A stretch of DNA of 64,000 nucleotides from Diplocloster modestus (lineage in GTDB: Bacteria > Bacillota > Clostridia > Lachnospirales > Lachnospiraceae), in the NCBI RefSeq assembly GCF_019042245.1, contig NZ_JAHQCX010000008.1, positions 124,001 to 188,000 on the forward strand, read 5' to 3'. Position 1 is the first letter of the stretch. Each line of letters starts with the position of its first letter. Shown piece by piece: positions 35,261 through 43,916 of this stretch. Both the position numbers and the translations under genes were made by a program. The notes under the pieces were generated by a model. That model was not told the DNA's origin and did no database searches. It worked only from the letters and a program-made list of their open reading frames with translations.

Positions 35261-36109
35261 TTAACCCTTTACGGCTCCCACCATCATTCCTTGTACATAA
35301 TATTTCAGGCAGCTTGCCGTCGCGATCAGCAGAGGAATGGTACCGATGATAAAGGCGGCGGCGATCAATCCCATATCGTTGGTCCCTTTTCCGGCTGCGT
35401 TGTTGAATACGATCTGGCAGAAGGTCTTAACATCATCACCACCGGTAATGGCGATGGTGGGCCAGATATAGTCATTGTACATAGCGACTACCGAGGTGAT
35501 TCCCACGGTAATCAGGATCGGCTTGGACAGCGGCATGGCGATTCTGGCGAACATACCGAACTCTCCCGCTCCGTCGATCCTGGCCGCCTCGAAGATATCA
35601 CCGGGCAGTTCCCGGAAGAAGGATTCCGCCAGAATAATACCCATCACTTGCTGGCCGGCCACGTAAGGGATGATCAAAGCCCAGAACGTATCCACAATGT
35701 GCAGCCCTTTTACAATGTGGAAGTTCGGAATGATCAGCAAAGTATAGGGGATCATCATGACCGCCAGGATCAGGGAATACAGCACTTTTCTGCCTTTGAA
35801 TTCCATCCGTCCGAACGCGTAGCCGGAAAGTGCCACGATGATAATAATAAAAAACAGGGAAATTCCGCACACATAGATCGAATTTAATACCGGTTTGAAG
35901 ATAAAATTCATCGCTTTTTCGAAATTAATCCAATACACAGGATTCGGAAGGCCCAGAAAATCATTGGTAATCATGACATTGGGCTTTAAGGACATATTCA
36001 TCAGCATCAAAAACGGAAATGCCGTAGTAATCAAAAGCAGTATGACAACCAGCCTGGACACGACATAGCCCGGCGTTATTTTTCTCTTTACTCCCACGTC
36101 AGTCACCAT
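35261..36109 (-). CDS. Carbohydrate ABC transporter permease (MalG-like)
   Basis: 282 aa inner-membrane subunit, six membrane spans, with the ATPase-contact EAA motif ESFFRELPGDIFEAARIDGAGEFGMFARI. Ends with the typical GMMVGAVKG. Overlaps the partner permease gene by 11 bp. The ATPase subunit is not in the cluster; a shared MsmK/UgpC-type ATPase elsewhere is usual in Firmicutes. Confidence 0.93.
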   Translation of the reverse strand: MVTDVGVKRKITPGYVVSRLVVILLLITTAFPFLMLMNMSLKPNVMITNDFLGLPNPVYWINFEKAMNFIFKPVLNSIYVCGISLFFIIIIVALSGYAFGRMEFKGRKVLYSLILAVMMIPYTLLIIPNFHIVKGLHIVDTFWALIIPYVAGQQVMGIILAESFFRELPGDIFEAARIDGAGEFGMFARIAMPLSKPILITVGITSVVAMYNDYIWPTIAITGGDDVKTFCQIVFNNAAGKGTNDMGLIAAAFIIGTIPLLIATASCLKYYVQGMMVGAVKG

Positions 36110-36962
36110 CCTTTAACAATTTTCTGGAAATCATGGTAAGCAGTATGATCACAAGGAACAAGACCACTCCCAGCGCGGAAGCGTATCCAAAGTTCCCGTC
36201 TCCGAACGCTACCTTGTACATCTGAAGGGCGGGTATCATGGTCGCAAAGCCCGGCCCTCCGTTGGTCGTGGCCGCCACCAGGCCGAAGCCCGACAGGCTG
36301 TTGATCAGGGAAAGGGTCACTACGATTTTTGTATAAGGTCTGACATTGGGCAGATGAATGTCTTTTACCACATTCCAACTCGTCGCTCCGTCCACGATGG
36401 CTGCCTCATAGAGTTCCTCCCCGATCATGTTGATCCCCGAGTGAAAGATCAGGAAATACATGCCGGATACAAAGGGAAACCCGATCAGCACGATGGCGAA
36501 CAGCGCTGTTTTTTCATCGTTAAGCCAGTTATGTATCCATCCGTCGGCGCCGATTTTCTGCAGAATGGTGTTAAATCCAAAGTTCGGGTTATACAGATAT
36601 TTCCAGATCAGAATTACCACAATGGAGGGAACCAGCATCGGGATGACAAACGCGGTCCTCAGGAAACCTGATATTTTCTTATGTTTGATAAAAAACAGCA
36701 GTTCCGAAGCCAAAAGCGGGAAGAACACGCTGAAGAATACGGCTGCCACTGTAATCACGACCTGATTTTTAAAGGATGTCAGAAACATGTCATCGTGAAA
36801 CGCATCCACATAATTCCGAATTCCAATAAAATTTGAGCTTTTATCCGTAAAGGAGGTAAATACGGCGTTTCCTATGGCATAGTAAGAGAATACGGCCAGC
36901 AGAATCACCGTAGGTGCTATAAACAGATAAGGAATCATCTTTGCACAAAATGTTTTTTTCAT
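36099..36962 (-). CDS. Carbohydrate ABC transporter permease (MalF-like)
   Basis: 287 aa, six spans (MIPYLFIAPTVILLAVFSYY; VVITVAAVFFSVFFPLLASE), EAA loop EELYEAAIVDGATSWNVVKD. Partner of the next permease (overlapping stop/start). A 357-bp gap with several hairpins and a repeated 43-bp motif lies between it and the binding-protein gene. Its ribosome site is the end of a hairpin-SD repeat (GCCGCAGGAACTGCGGC-ACTGGAGGAG). Confidence 0.93.
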   Translation of the reverse strand: MKKTFCAKMIPYLFIAPTVILLAVFSYYAIGNAVFTSFTDKSSNFIGIRNYVDAFHDDMFLTSFKNQVVITVAAVFFSVFFPLLASELLFFIKHKKISGFLRTAFVIPMLVPSIVVILIWKYLYNPNFGFNTILQKIGADGWIHNWLNDEKTALFAIVLIGFPFVSGMYFLIFHSGINMIGEELYEAAIVDGATSWNVVKDIHLPNVRPYTKIVVTLSLINSLSGFGLVAATTNGGPGFATMIPALQMYKVAFGDGNFGYASALGVVLFLVIILLTMISRKLLKDGD

Positions 36963-36964
36963 AA

Positions 36965-36995
36965 ACTCCTCCAGTGCCGCAGTTCCTGCGGCCTA
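36965..36995 (-). repeat. Hairpin + Shine-Dalgarno leader repeat
   Basis: Minus strand GCCGCAGGAACTGCGGC stem directly followed by ACTGGAGGAG and the permease ATG. Same layout as at 22563-22592 with a different stem sequence that still pairs. Confidence 0.7.
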
Positions 36996-37087
36996 TCTGC
37001 ATCCGGTATTACCATTTCACAGTATTACCGTTTTCCAGTTGCTTCTTTTTATCGTATTTGCTATAATAAACATGCTGTTCTCTTATG

Positions 37088-37130
37088 GGTAATCGTTCCA
37101 CCGGTCCCAATATATTGTGAGAGCAGTTTT
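37088..37130 (-). repeat. 43-bp repeat, copy upstream of ABC permease
   Basis: 37 of 43 positions match the copy at 39018-39060; the block GGACCGGTGGAACGATTACC (minus strand) is identical. 126 bp upstream of the permease start. Candidate operator or RNA element. Confidence 0.8.
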
Positions 37131-37132
37131 TT

Positions 37133-37290
37133 ATAGCTCCTGCCCGCGAAAGGCAGGAGCTATTTTTTATTTCATAGGAAAGTGCTCCTATGAAATAAAA
37201 AACGCTCCGCGGGGATCGCACTGCGGCGGAAAGGAAGATGCCGCTTGCGCGGCCCGCCGCAGGCGGAGAGTTTCGCAAGCGAAACTCTTT
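37133..37290. terminator. Cluster of hairpins between binding protein and permease genes
   Basis: In order: ATAGCTCCTGCC/GGCAGGAGCTAT (37133-37163) followed by a T-run in both directions; ATTTCATAGGA/TCCTATGAAAT (37169-37196); a GC-rich stretch with GCTCCGCGGGGATCG (37203-37217); GAGTTTCGC/GCGAAACTC + TTTTTC (37268-37292). Likely attenuates read-through so that binding protein exceeds permease. Part recurs at 63403-63446. Confidence 0.75.
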
Positions 37291-37319
37291 TTCATTCATC
37301 AGGAAAGTGAATCACTTTT

Positions 37320-38960
37320 TTATTTCGCCGTATCCAGGGTCGCGGGGTCCAGATCAAATCCGGCACTCGCGATGCCCTCATCCGAATACTTGTCATAATA
37401 GGGCTTTAACTGCTCCAGGAATTCGCCAGCATCAATTTTTCCTCTGCTCAGGGAATTCACCAGATCATAAAATTTGGGCATATCCGCCTGGGTAACTCTG
37501 GTGAATCCGGTCAGGCCGTCCCAGTCCCTCGCGGTTCCCTCCGGTACGAAGCCGTCTAACTTTTCCTGCAGTTCCGCGCTTAAGGTAACCCCCGCAATTA
37601 CACTGGGGCCCTGGATAAAGTTTCCACTCGCCAGTGTTTCTTCATAGGTGGTCTGGGCCTGCTTCGGAGAATACCAGAATTTGTAGAAATCCTTGACTCT
37701 GGCCATATGGTCCTCGCTGTCTTTTTGAACGACCGCCATCTCATTCCCCAGTACGAAGAGTCCCCTCAAGGTATTTTCCAATCCCTGGGGCGCATCTTTG
37801 AAGGATGGGAACTGGAAGGTGGACCACTGGAACTGCTTATCCGCCGGCAGCTGGTTGATGTCGTCCAGGATCTTACCCGCATTGAAACTGCCCTGCAGCA
37901 GCATAGGGGAGTTCCCCATCTCGAAGTCGGTGATCATCTGGTTGCTGTCCACTCCCACCCAGTTTTCCGGGAAGAATTTTGCAACCTTGCTGAAGGTATC
38001 CCAGATCGTCTTGTTCAGTTCCGTGTTCACACTGTTTTCTTTCCGGTACATAGCGATTCTCTCATCGTTATTGACGATGTCTTTATCGCATTTCAAATTG
38101 CTGGGATCCCATTTGAATCCCTCGTTGGCTGTCATGGTCGCTTCATCCCACACCGCATCCCCGGGCTGTGTCAAAAACTGATCTTCTATGATCCGGTATC
38201 CGGAGTCCGCGATGGAATTCAGGAACCAGCTGGATTCCAGGCCGGCTGCGATCGGATTCTGGTATCCTTTGGATTGGAATGTCTCACAGGCCGCGATCAG
38301 ATCCTCGAAGGTCTCAGGTACCGCCACGCCTTCTTTCTCAAAGATATCTTTATTGTAGAAGAATGCGACGCCGATTTTATCAAAGGGCAGGATTCCCATT
38401 TTCGATCCGCCTGTTTTATTCAGTGCTATGGCCAGGTCGTTGGGGTCAAATACGTCCCGGACCAGTTTGCCGTCGTTATAAGGATTGACTTCGTCCAGCA
38501 TAGGAGCCAGATCCGTCAGATAGCCTTTTTCAAACGCCACGTTCCAGCTGCTGGCAGTCAATGCATTTACCACAAAGTTACCATGTACGATGTCCGGCGC
38601 ATCATTCTGATCCGCGCTGAACGCAGTCTGCATTTTGGTCATATAGGCATCGTTATCCGATACTACGTCCACTACGACTTTCGTCTCCGGATGAAGTTCC
38701 ATATATTCTTCCGCCAGTTTTTTCTGGCCAGCCGTATAGTAGTTGTTGATGACGCTCAATACAATGGTATCTTCCTTCGAGCTGTCCCAGGCTGCATCAG
38801 AAGCCTGTGCGGGTGCCCCGGTCTGTTCTGCCGTACCTGCTGTTTCCTTCGGCGTATCTGTGTCAGGCGTTTCACTTTTACTTCCACAGCCCGCGAGCAT
38901 GGCCGATACGGTCATAGCCCCCACTAACAAAAAAGCTAAGCTTCGGTTTCTTTTTCTCAT
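37320..38960 (-). CDS. ABC transporter sugar-binding lipoprotein
   Basis: 546-aa extracellular solute-binding protein. Signal peptide with lipobox SAMLAGCGSKSE (lipidated Cys25), then a Thr/Pro/Gly linker and the mature fold (VLSVINNYYTAGQKKLAEEY; DKIGVAFFYNKDIFEKEGVA; family 1 sugar-binding type). Somewhat larger than usual (~430). First gene of the transport unit and most abundant by inference from the attenuator hairpins downstream. The LacI gene upstream is the likely regulator. Substrate unknown; rhamnose-containing oligosaccharide fits the context. Confidence 0.93.
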   Translation of the reverse strand: MRKRNRSLAFLLVGAMTVSAMLAGCGSKSETPDTDTPKETAGTAEQTGAPAQASDAAWDSSKEDTIVLSVINNYYTAGQKKLAEEYMELHPETKVVVDVVSDNDAYMTKMQTAFSADQNDAPDIVHGNFVVNALTASSWNVAFEKGYLTDLAPMLDEVNPYNDGKLVRDVFDPNDLAIALNKTGGSKMGILPFDKIGVAFFYNKDIFEKEGVAVPETFEDLIAACETFQSKGYQNPIAAGLESSWFLNSIADSGYRIIEDQFLTQPGDAVWDEATMTANEGFKWDPSNLKCDKDIVNNDERIAMYRKENSVNTELNKTIWDTFSKVAKFFPENWVGVDSNQMITDFEMGNSPMLLQGSFNAGKILDDINQLPADKQFQWSTFQFPSFKDAPQGLENTLRGLFVLGNEMAVVQKDSEDHMARVKDFYKFWYSPKQAQTTYEETLASGNFIQGPSVIAGVTLSAELQEKLDGFVPEGTARDWDGLTGFTRVTQADMPKFYDLVNSLSRGKIDAGEFLEQLKPYYDKYSDEGIASAGFDLDPATLDTAK

Positions 38961-39017
38961 TTTTCTTCTCCTTTTCTCTTACGGGCCTATCGCATCTTTT
39001 CTTTCACTGGCTTACTT

Positions 39018-39060
39018 GGTAATCGTTCCACCGGTCCCATGATACAGTGCGCGCAGTTTT
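39018..39060 (-). repeat. 43-bp repeat, copy upstream of binding-protein gene
   Basis: Sister of 37088-37130; located 58 bp before the lipoprotein start and downstream of the LacI gene. Contains GGACCGGTGGAACGATTACC on the minus strand. Confidence 0.8.
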
Positions 39061-39101
39061 CACCTCCTTGTGGTATATTTGCCACCCGTTTCTTTTTTAT
39101 A

Positions 39102-40124
39102 TCATCTGCATTTTGCAGTTGACTGCCCTTCCATCAGTTCCAGATCGTTCTGAAAATATCCTGTGCTGCCGCGGCTCATATTTGTATAGAGCAGCTCGAA
39201 TGCTTTCTTCCCAAACTGAATCTTATCCATGGACATGGATGTAAGTATCGGCTCCCAGTACTGTCCGTAGGCGATCCCGTCGAATCCCATCACCGATACA
39301 TCTTCCGGAATCCGAAGTCCTCTCGCCTTCAGCGCCTTCATGGCTCCTAATGCCATCAGGTCATTGACACAGATGACCGCTGTGAATTCCCTTCCGGAGT
39401 CCAATAATTCATTCGCATAGTGGTAGCCATCCATCATATCCGTGGAATAAGGGAATTTACCATCGAACAGCAGACTGTCTTTGCAGGGGAGATGTAACTT
39501 TTCCACCATCTCCCGGTATCCGATACTTCTTAAGTCATAGGGTAAGTTTCTTCCCAATCCGCTCAGATAAGCGATATCCCGGTGTCCCAGGTCATACAGG
39601 TACTGCATCGCGATATGCATAGCCTCGATATGGTTATTTTCTATCGATGACACTTTTCTGAAATCAGCCCCCACATTGCCGCTGACGATCACTTTGATCC
39701 CTTTGTCCACCAGATGGTATAGTTTTTCGATCTTGAACTTATATGGTATCGCCGTGACAAACACACCATCCAGCCGCCGGATAATAAAATTATCAAAATA
39801 ATCGTCCAATTTATTAAAACCGGTACAGATATTTACAAAATATCCCTTCTCATTGGCCGCGCTTTCGAACCCCCTGACAATATCCCCAAAGAATGGATTG
39901 GAAATATTCTCCAGTACGATACCGATCTGCATGGTTTTCTTCATTACCATACTCCTGGCGATCATATCCGGCCGGTAATCCAGCTCCTTAATCGCAGCCC
40001 GGACCCGGACCGCCGTCTCTTCTTTTACCTTATTGTTCTCGTTCAATACATTTGATACAGTCGCGGAAGATACTCCCGCCAGCTTTGCCACATCCGCTCT
40101 CGTCACTTTCAAGATCGTCACCAT
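39102..40124 (-). CDS. LacI-family transcriptional regulator
   Basis: About 335-340 aa. LacI headpiece VTRADVAKLAGVSSATVSNV with hinge helix ELDYRPDMIARSMVMKKT, then a periplasmic-binding-protein-like sensor domain (IGIVLENISNPFFGDIVRGF; AVICVNDLMALGAMKALKAR; VSVMGFDGIAYGQYWEPILT). The first five codons are uncertain: GGAGG touches the first ATG, and GTG or TTG starts follow. Divergent from the GH43 gene and upstream of the transporter; probably controls both. Confidence 0.93.
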   Translation of the reverse strand: MVTILKVTRADVAKLAGVSSATVSNVLNENNKVKEETAVRVRAAIKELDYRPDMIARSMVMKKTMQIGIVLENISNPFFGDIVRGFESAANEKGYFVNICTGFNKLDDYFDNFIIRRLDGVFVTAIPYKFKIEKLYHLVDKGIKVIVSGNVGADFRKVSSIENNHIEAMHIAMQYLYDLGHRDIAYLSGLGRNLPYDLRSIGYREMVEKLHLPCKDSLLFDGKFPYSTDMMDGYHYANELLDSGREFTAVICVNDLMALGAMKALKARGLRIPEDVSVMGFDGIAYGQYWEPILTSMSMDKIQFGKKAFELLYTNMSRGSTGYFQNDLELMEGQSTAKCR

Positions 40125-40219
40125 CCTCCAATAATTTATGCGTGTAAATTATTTTCAAAAAGAAAAGAAGATCTATATTCTCTTCATTCTTTATATCATC
40201 CCTATATTTTTCACAAATC

Positions 40220-40339
40220 ATCGTGTTTTTACACGATTTTTAAGTTTAATTATGGATATATTTATGTATTTTTATATTTAACATCGTAATTATCATAGCA
40301 TTTCACGTAATCTTTGTCAATGCGTTTTTTACACGTGTA
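40220..40339. promoter_or_regulatory. Candidate LacI operators in the divergent gap
   Basis: Two dyads share the half-site TTACACG: ATCGTGT-TTTT-ACACGAT (40220-40237) and the perfect 10-mer TACACGTGTA (40330-40339) just upstream of the GH43 -35 box. A further GCGTGTAAAT lies at 40140-40149. CG-centred dyads suit LacI-family proteins. The rest of this 301-bp gap is AT-rich with no gene. Confidence 0.5.
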
Positions 40340-40347
40340 TATTTTAA

Positions 40348-40376
40348 TTGACTTTTTTCCAGCAGCATGCTACTTT
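40348..40376 (+). promoter_or_regulatory. Putative promoter of GH43 gene
   Basis: TTGACT (40348-40353), 17-bp spacer, TACTTT (40371-40376); weak -10. Confidence 0.4.
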
Positions 40377-40425
40377 CATCTTATATCGCGGATAAAATAT
40401 TCTAAAAAAACAGGAGGAATGTATT

Positions 40426-41700
40426 ATGAATCCATTATTACCTATCCGGCATTTTGTTCCGGACACCGAAGCGCGGGTCATGCCTGACGGCCGGCTATAT
40501 CTTTACGGTTCTTATGACATCAGCCGGGAAACAACCTATTGTTCTGATATCCTGCATGTTTTTTCCACCGATGACCTGGTCCACTGGACAGATCACGGCG
40601 CTGCGCTGCGCAGCCAGGATATTCCCTGGGCTTCTGAAGGGCATCTTCTGTACGCTCCGGACTGCATATACCAGGACGGAACCTACTATCTGTACTTTTG
40701 TATGACCGGTTCCTATGAAGGAGTCGCCATATCCGACAGCCCGGCAGGTCCTTTCCATCACCCGGTTCCGATCACCCCTGCCGACCGGGACAGCATTGAT
40801 CCCGCGGTATTTATCGATACCGACGGACAGGCTTATTACTTCTGGGGACAGTTTCATTTACGCGGGTCAAAATTAAATCCGGATATGATAACCCTGGACG
40901 TATCCACCCTGAACACCTGCATCATAGATGAGAAAAATCACGGCTTCCATGAAGGCATCTCGATCAGAAAGCGGAACGGCATCTACTATCTGTTATACAC
41001 TGATATTTCCAGAGGTAAGGCAACCTGCATATCCTACGCCATGTCCGACTCTCCCCTCGGTCCTTACAAGAAAGGAGGCGTCATCATTGACAACATCAAC
41101 TGTGATCCCAACACCTGGAACAATCACGGCTGCATGGCGGAATACAAAGGCCAGTGGTACGTATTTTACCACCGTTCTTCCCAGAATTCTAAGTTCAACC
41201 GCCGTGTATGCATAGAACCCATCTTCTTTGACGAACGAGGATACATAGCGGAAGTCCCCATGACCAGTCAGGGGGCTGAGCCTCCCCTCTCTGCCGGAGT
41301 CCCCATATCTGCGGCCCTCGCCTGCCAAATGATGCATGGTCTGTTTATTTCTCCTGCCGCAGATAACACAACGGAAATCCTGAGCCACGCCACCAATGGC
41401 AGCTGGGCAGCCTACCGCTACCTTTCCTTTGATGCCCCCAAAAGTTTCTCCATAACAGCGGCCGCCGCCATCAACGGCGGGACCGTAGAAATCTGGGCCG
41501 ACTCCCTGCTTTTGGGCTCCTGCCTAGTCACCCCCACCGGAGGCTGGGACATTTACCGTACCTTCCGCTGTCCCTTAACCCCCGTCACCGGAGTAAAGAC
41601 TCTGTATCTGGTCTTTCGGGGAAACGACCTTAAGAGACGGCTTATGGACGTGAAGGAATTCTGCTTTTATGGAGACTGTGGAAGTGGAAATGCTGACTAA
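40426..41700 (+). CDS. GH43 family glycoside hydrolase with C-terminal CBM6-like domain
   Basis: 424 aa, five-bladed propeller enzyme (arabinofuranosidase/xylosidase/galactosidase group). Blocks: ARVMPDGRLYLYGSYDISRE near the N-terminal acidic residue, YAPDCIYQDGTYYLYFCMTG, DSIDPAVFIDTDGQAYYFWG with the central Asp, and GFHEGISIRKRNGIYYLLYT with the acid Glu. The C-terminal ~110 residues look like a carbohydrate-binding beta sandwich (WAAYRYLSFDAPKSFSITAA). No signal peptide: acts on imported oligosaccharides. Start behind ACAGGAGGAATGTATT. Its 3' end overlaps the start of a broken PAS-GGDEF gene. Confidence 0.88.
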   Translation: MNPLLPIRHFVPDTEARVMPDGRLYLYGSYDISRETTYCSDILHVFSTDDLVHWTDHGAALRSQDIPWASEGHLLYAPDCIYQDGTYYLYFCMTGSYEGVAISDSPAGPFHHPVPITPADRDSIDPAVFIDTDGQAYYFWGQFHLRGSKLNPDMITLDVSTLNTCIIDEKNHGFHEGISIRKRNGIYYLLYTDISRGKATCISYAMSDSPLGPYKKGGVIIDNINCDPNTWNNHGCMAEYKGQWYVFYHRSSQNSKFNRRVCIEPIFFDERGYIAEVPMTSQGAEPPLSAGVPISAALACQMMHGLFISPAADNTTEILSHATNGSWAAYRYLSFDAPKSFSITAAAAINGGTVEIWADSLLLGSCLVTPTGGWDIYRTFRCPLTPVTGVKTLYLVFRGNDLKRRLMDVKEFCFYGDCGSGNAD

Positions 41701-42440
41701 CACAGTAAACGGCGGTACCGCCCGGCTGGCAGTGGATGACGGAATGCGAATTATCGCTGCCTCCGAGGGCTATTACCGCATGACTGGATATTCCGGGGCC
41801 GAAAGCCTGGAAGCTCCATTCTACCGAAAAGGGGTTAAACTTGTTCTGCCACAGGATCTGCCTGTTATCGCATCCGCGATCGAAAATCTTACCCGGGATG
41901 AACCTATCCAAATTACATACCGGATTCGAAAAAAGGACGGTACCATCGCCTGGAATATCCCGGCCGGTGTGCTTCGGGCTTCTGTAGACGACGGTATCTG
42001 TGTACTGTTCGCCAATCACGAATTTTACCGCCAGATTGGATACACACAGATAGAATTTGCCGGGAAAGATATAAAAAATCAATATCTTTGTTCATGTACT
42101 GGGTGATGAAGTGCTGAAGAATATTGCCGCTATCCTGCAGGCTGAATTCCGCTCCTCGGATCTGTTCGCCCGGATGGGCGGTGATGAGTTTGCAGTTTTT
42201 GTGATAAATATATCTTCTGCGGAAGCGACCTTTAAGATTGCCGACAGGCTGCGCGTCAAGATCGGCGGTCTGACCGGGCTGACCGGGCTGACCGGTCTTA
42301 CACGCCAGATTACCATCAGCCTGGGCATGTCCACTTATCCGATGGATGCAGCCACTTTCGAGGAGCTCTATAAGGAAGCCGACCAAGCTCTGTACGAAGT
42401 GAAACACAACGGCGGCAACGGGTGTCTGCGTTATTTTTGA
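41669..42440 (+). pseudogene. PAS-PAS-GGDEF diguanylate cyclase, disrupted
   Basis: First frame (41669-42106): two PAS-like segments (MRIIAASEGYYRMTGYSGAE; ICVLFANHEFYRQIGYTQIE) ending KNQYLCSCTG-stop. Second frame (to 42440): VHVLGDEVLKNIAAILQAEF, RMGGDEFAVFVINISSAEAT and ISLGMSTYPMDAATFEELYK, a GGDEF C-terminal half. The GGDEF N-terminus with the metal-binding Asp region is missing at the junction (~42085) and the frames differ, so the gene is probably inactive. A 9-bp repeat gives GLTGLTGLTGLT inside the GGDEF domain. Confidence 0.75.
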
Positions 42441-42910
42441 TACGCTATTCTTTCAGATCCGTTTTCCAGATAAATCACTCCGCAGCGCGTGAAACCATTC
42501 TTTTCCAGAGCCCGCTGCATCGGGATATTCTGCCTGTGGGTATCGATCCTTATGCTACCGCACCGTTCACAACACCATCCAATACAGAAGGAGGCTACGC
42601 CTTTGGTCCCTTGTTTTGAGGTAATCCGGTGAATGATACCGTAGGGCATTTCATTGAGCCAGCTTCCCTCATAGATCTTCCGGTAAGCTGGCTCCACTCC
42701 CTTTTTAAAATAAAAGGTTCCAACGATTTCCCCGCCGTTCTCACATACATAGCTGTTTCCCTCTTTTATATCGGCAATCATCAGTTCCATTGGCGGATAG
42801 GCAGTTCCCCATTGATCGGGGTTTCCATTCTCTGCCATGAAGTTTCTTGCTTCCTGGAATAATAATGCAATGGTGTCCAGGTCGTTGATTGTGGCTTTTC
42901 GAATCTCCAT
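42431..42910 (-). CDS. GNAT-family N-acetyltransferase
   Basis: 159 aa acetyltransferase of unknown substrate: MEIRKATINDLDTIALLFQE, GEIVGTFYFKKGVEPAYRKI, GIIHRITSKQGTKGVASFCI (cofactor-binding region) and IDTHRQNIPMQRALEKNGFT, all typical of the RimI-like GNAT layout. The unusual CIGWCCERCGSIRIDT holds four cysteines. Tail-to-tail with the broken GGDEF gene (10-bp overlap). Confidence 0.88.
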   Translation of the reverse strand: MEIRKATINDLDTIALLFQEARNFMAENGNPDQWGTAYPPMELMIADIKEGNSYVCENGGEIVGTFYFKKGVEPAYRKIYEGSWLNEMPYGIIHRITSKQGTKGVASFCIGWCCERCGSIRIDTHRQNIPMQRALEKNGFTRCGVIYLENGSERIAYQK

Positions 42911-42975
42911 AAAGTCCTCTTTTCTACAGCTGGGCTGTCTTCGTTTATTCTTCTTATTACTATTTGTCGTTTATC

Positions 42976-43707
42976 TCAGGGCTTTTGTAATTGAATGTCT
43001 TTTTGATTCAGTGTACCGATATAGCGGCCGATTCTCTTAAATTTGTAATTGTTGGTGATATCGATATCTTCCTCCTCGTCGTACAGGGCTTTTAATAGAA
43101 TCAAATTCTTATTTTTATAAACACGCCGGGCCATGAGATACCCGTCTTTTAGAAACATCCAGATTTCTCCGTGTTTGGGAAAATAATCGTCTATATACTG
43201 GAAACACAAAATGGAATCTGGGAAGAAAAAGGGCATAAACTTATCCGTATTCATGTAGACACAGAAGGTCGTCTGCACAGTCAAAGCATTGTAATCCGTT
43301 TCAATCATATATAATTTCTTGCCCGAACATTCCGCTAATTCACCCCGCCAGTTCAGGAATTCATAGCAGGTGATCACGGTTTTATCCTTGTTTTTCAAAT
43401 ATATCATGCGGTCGTATTCCACATTAATTAAAAATTTTATGTAATCCTGTCTGTGTTTTGGCAGCTTATTATAACGGTAATAATATTCTTCCAGTTCATA
43501 AGGGACACTTGTCTCTCTGTCAAACAGCTCATCCATAGAGCACCGAAGCGCATTTGAAATCGCCTCTATGGCCTGGCAGCCTGGATTTTTCGTAATCCCG
43601 CTTTCAATTTTAGCCAACGTACTCAACGGAATTTGACTGGCATGTGACAGCATATCCAGCGTAAATCCTCTCGCTCTCATGATTTCTTTCAATTTTTTAT
43701 GATCCAT
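42976..43707 (-). CDS. XRE-family regulator with C-terminal sensor region
   Basis: 243 aa. HTH at 3-65 (LKEIMRARGFTLDMLSHASQ; IPLSTLAKIESGITKNPGCQ) followed by a helical linker and a ~140-residue C-terminal region (KLYMIETDYNALTVQTTFCV; SILCFQYIDDYFPKHGEIWM) reminiscent of S24/LexA-like repressor tails, but no Ser-Lys dyad can be assigned with confidence. Start behind GACAAAGGAA. Divergent from the Spo0A-C gene; the 20-bp repeat array between them is a good candidate binding site. Confidence 0.82.
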   Translation of the reverse strand: MDHKKLKEIMRARGFTLDMLSHASQIPLSTLAKIESGITKNPGCQAIEAISNALRCSMDELFDRETSVPYELEEYYYRYNKLPKHRQDYIKFLINVEYDRMIYLKNKDKTVITCYEFLNWRGELAECSGKKLYMIETDYNALTVQTTFCVYMNTDKFMPFFFPDSILCFQYIDDYFPKHGEIWMFLKDGYLMARRVYKNKNLILLKALYDEEEDIDITNNYKFKRIGRYIGTLNQKDIQLQKP

Positions 43708-43776
43708 TTCCTTTGTCTCTCTTTCTTACGCATCCTCAGTATTCCAAATTTGGACAATTTTTAACAGTTGTAGTCA

Positions 43777-43806
43777 TTGACTTCATTATAGTACTTTTCT
43801 TATAAT
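43777..43806 (+). promoter_or_regulatory. Promoter of Spo0A-C gene
   Basis: TTGACT (43777-43782), 18-bp spacer, TATAAT (43801-43806). On the opposite strand a TATAAT (43785-43790) overlaps it, so the two divergent promoters probably overlap. Confidence 0.6.
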
Positions 43807-43880
43807 TAAATCTATTCCTACAATAAATCTATAAGTTCCAAAATGAATCTTAATGTCCTATTTTGAATCTTTAAGTCCTA
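43801..43880 (+). repeat. Four 20-bp phased repeats between XRE and Spo0A-C genes
   Basis: Units 43801-43820, 43821-43840, 43841-43860, 43861-43880 share the frame AATCT-2-6 nt-TCC(T/A)A. The last two are closest (GAATCTTAATGTCCTA and GAATCTTTAAGTCCTA). Two helical turns per unit; looks like an operator array in the 5' leader. Confidence 0.75.
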
Positions 43881-43916
43881 TACGTAAGAAGAACGTACGA
43901 GAAAGGAGTTTTTGCT

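Noticed and set aside
37088..37130. CcpA cre site in the 43-bp repeat
   Set aside because: TGGTAATCGTTCCA is one base out of register with the cre consensus and weakly symmetric.
37707..38927. 406-codon plus-strand frame opposite the sugar-binding lipoprotein
   Set aside because: Antisense shadow; the minus-strand gene has signal peptide, lipobox and family motifs.
39018..39060. Asparaginase-like GTGGTI motif encoded in one frame of the 43-bp repeat
   Set aside because: The frame is about 14 codons and lacks the rest of the enzyme; chance match.
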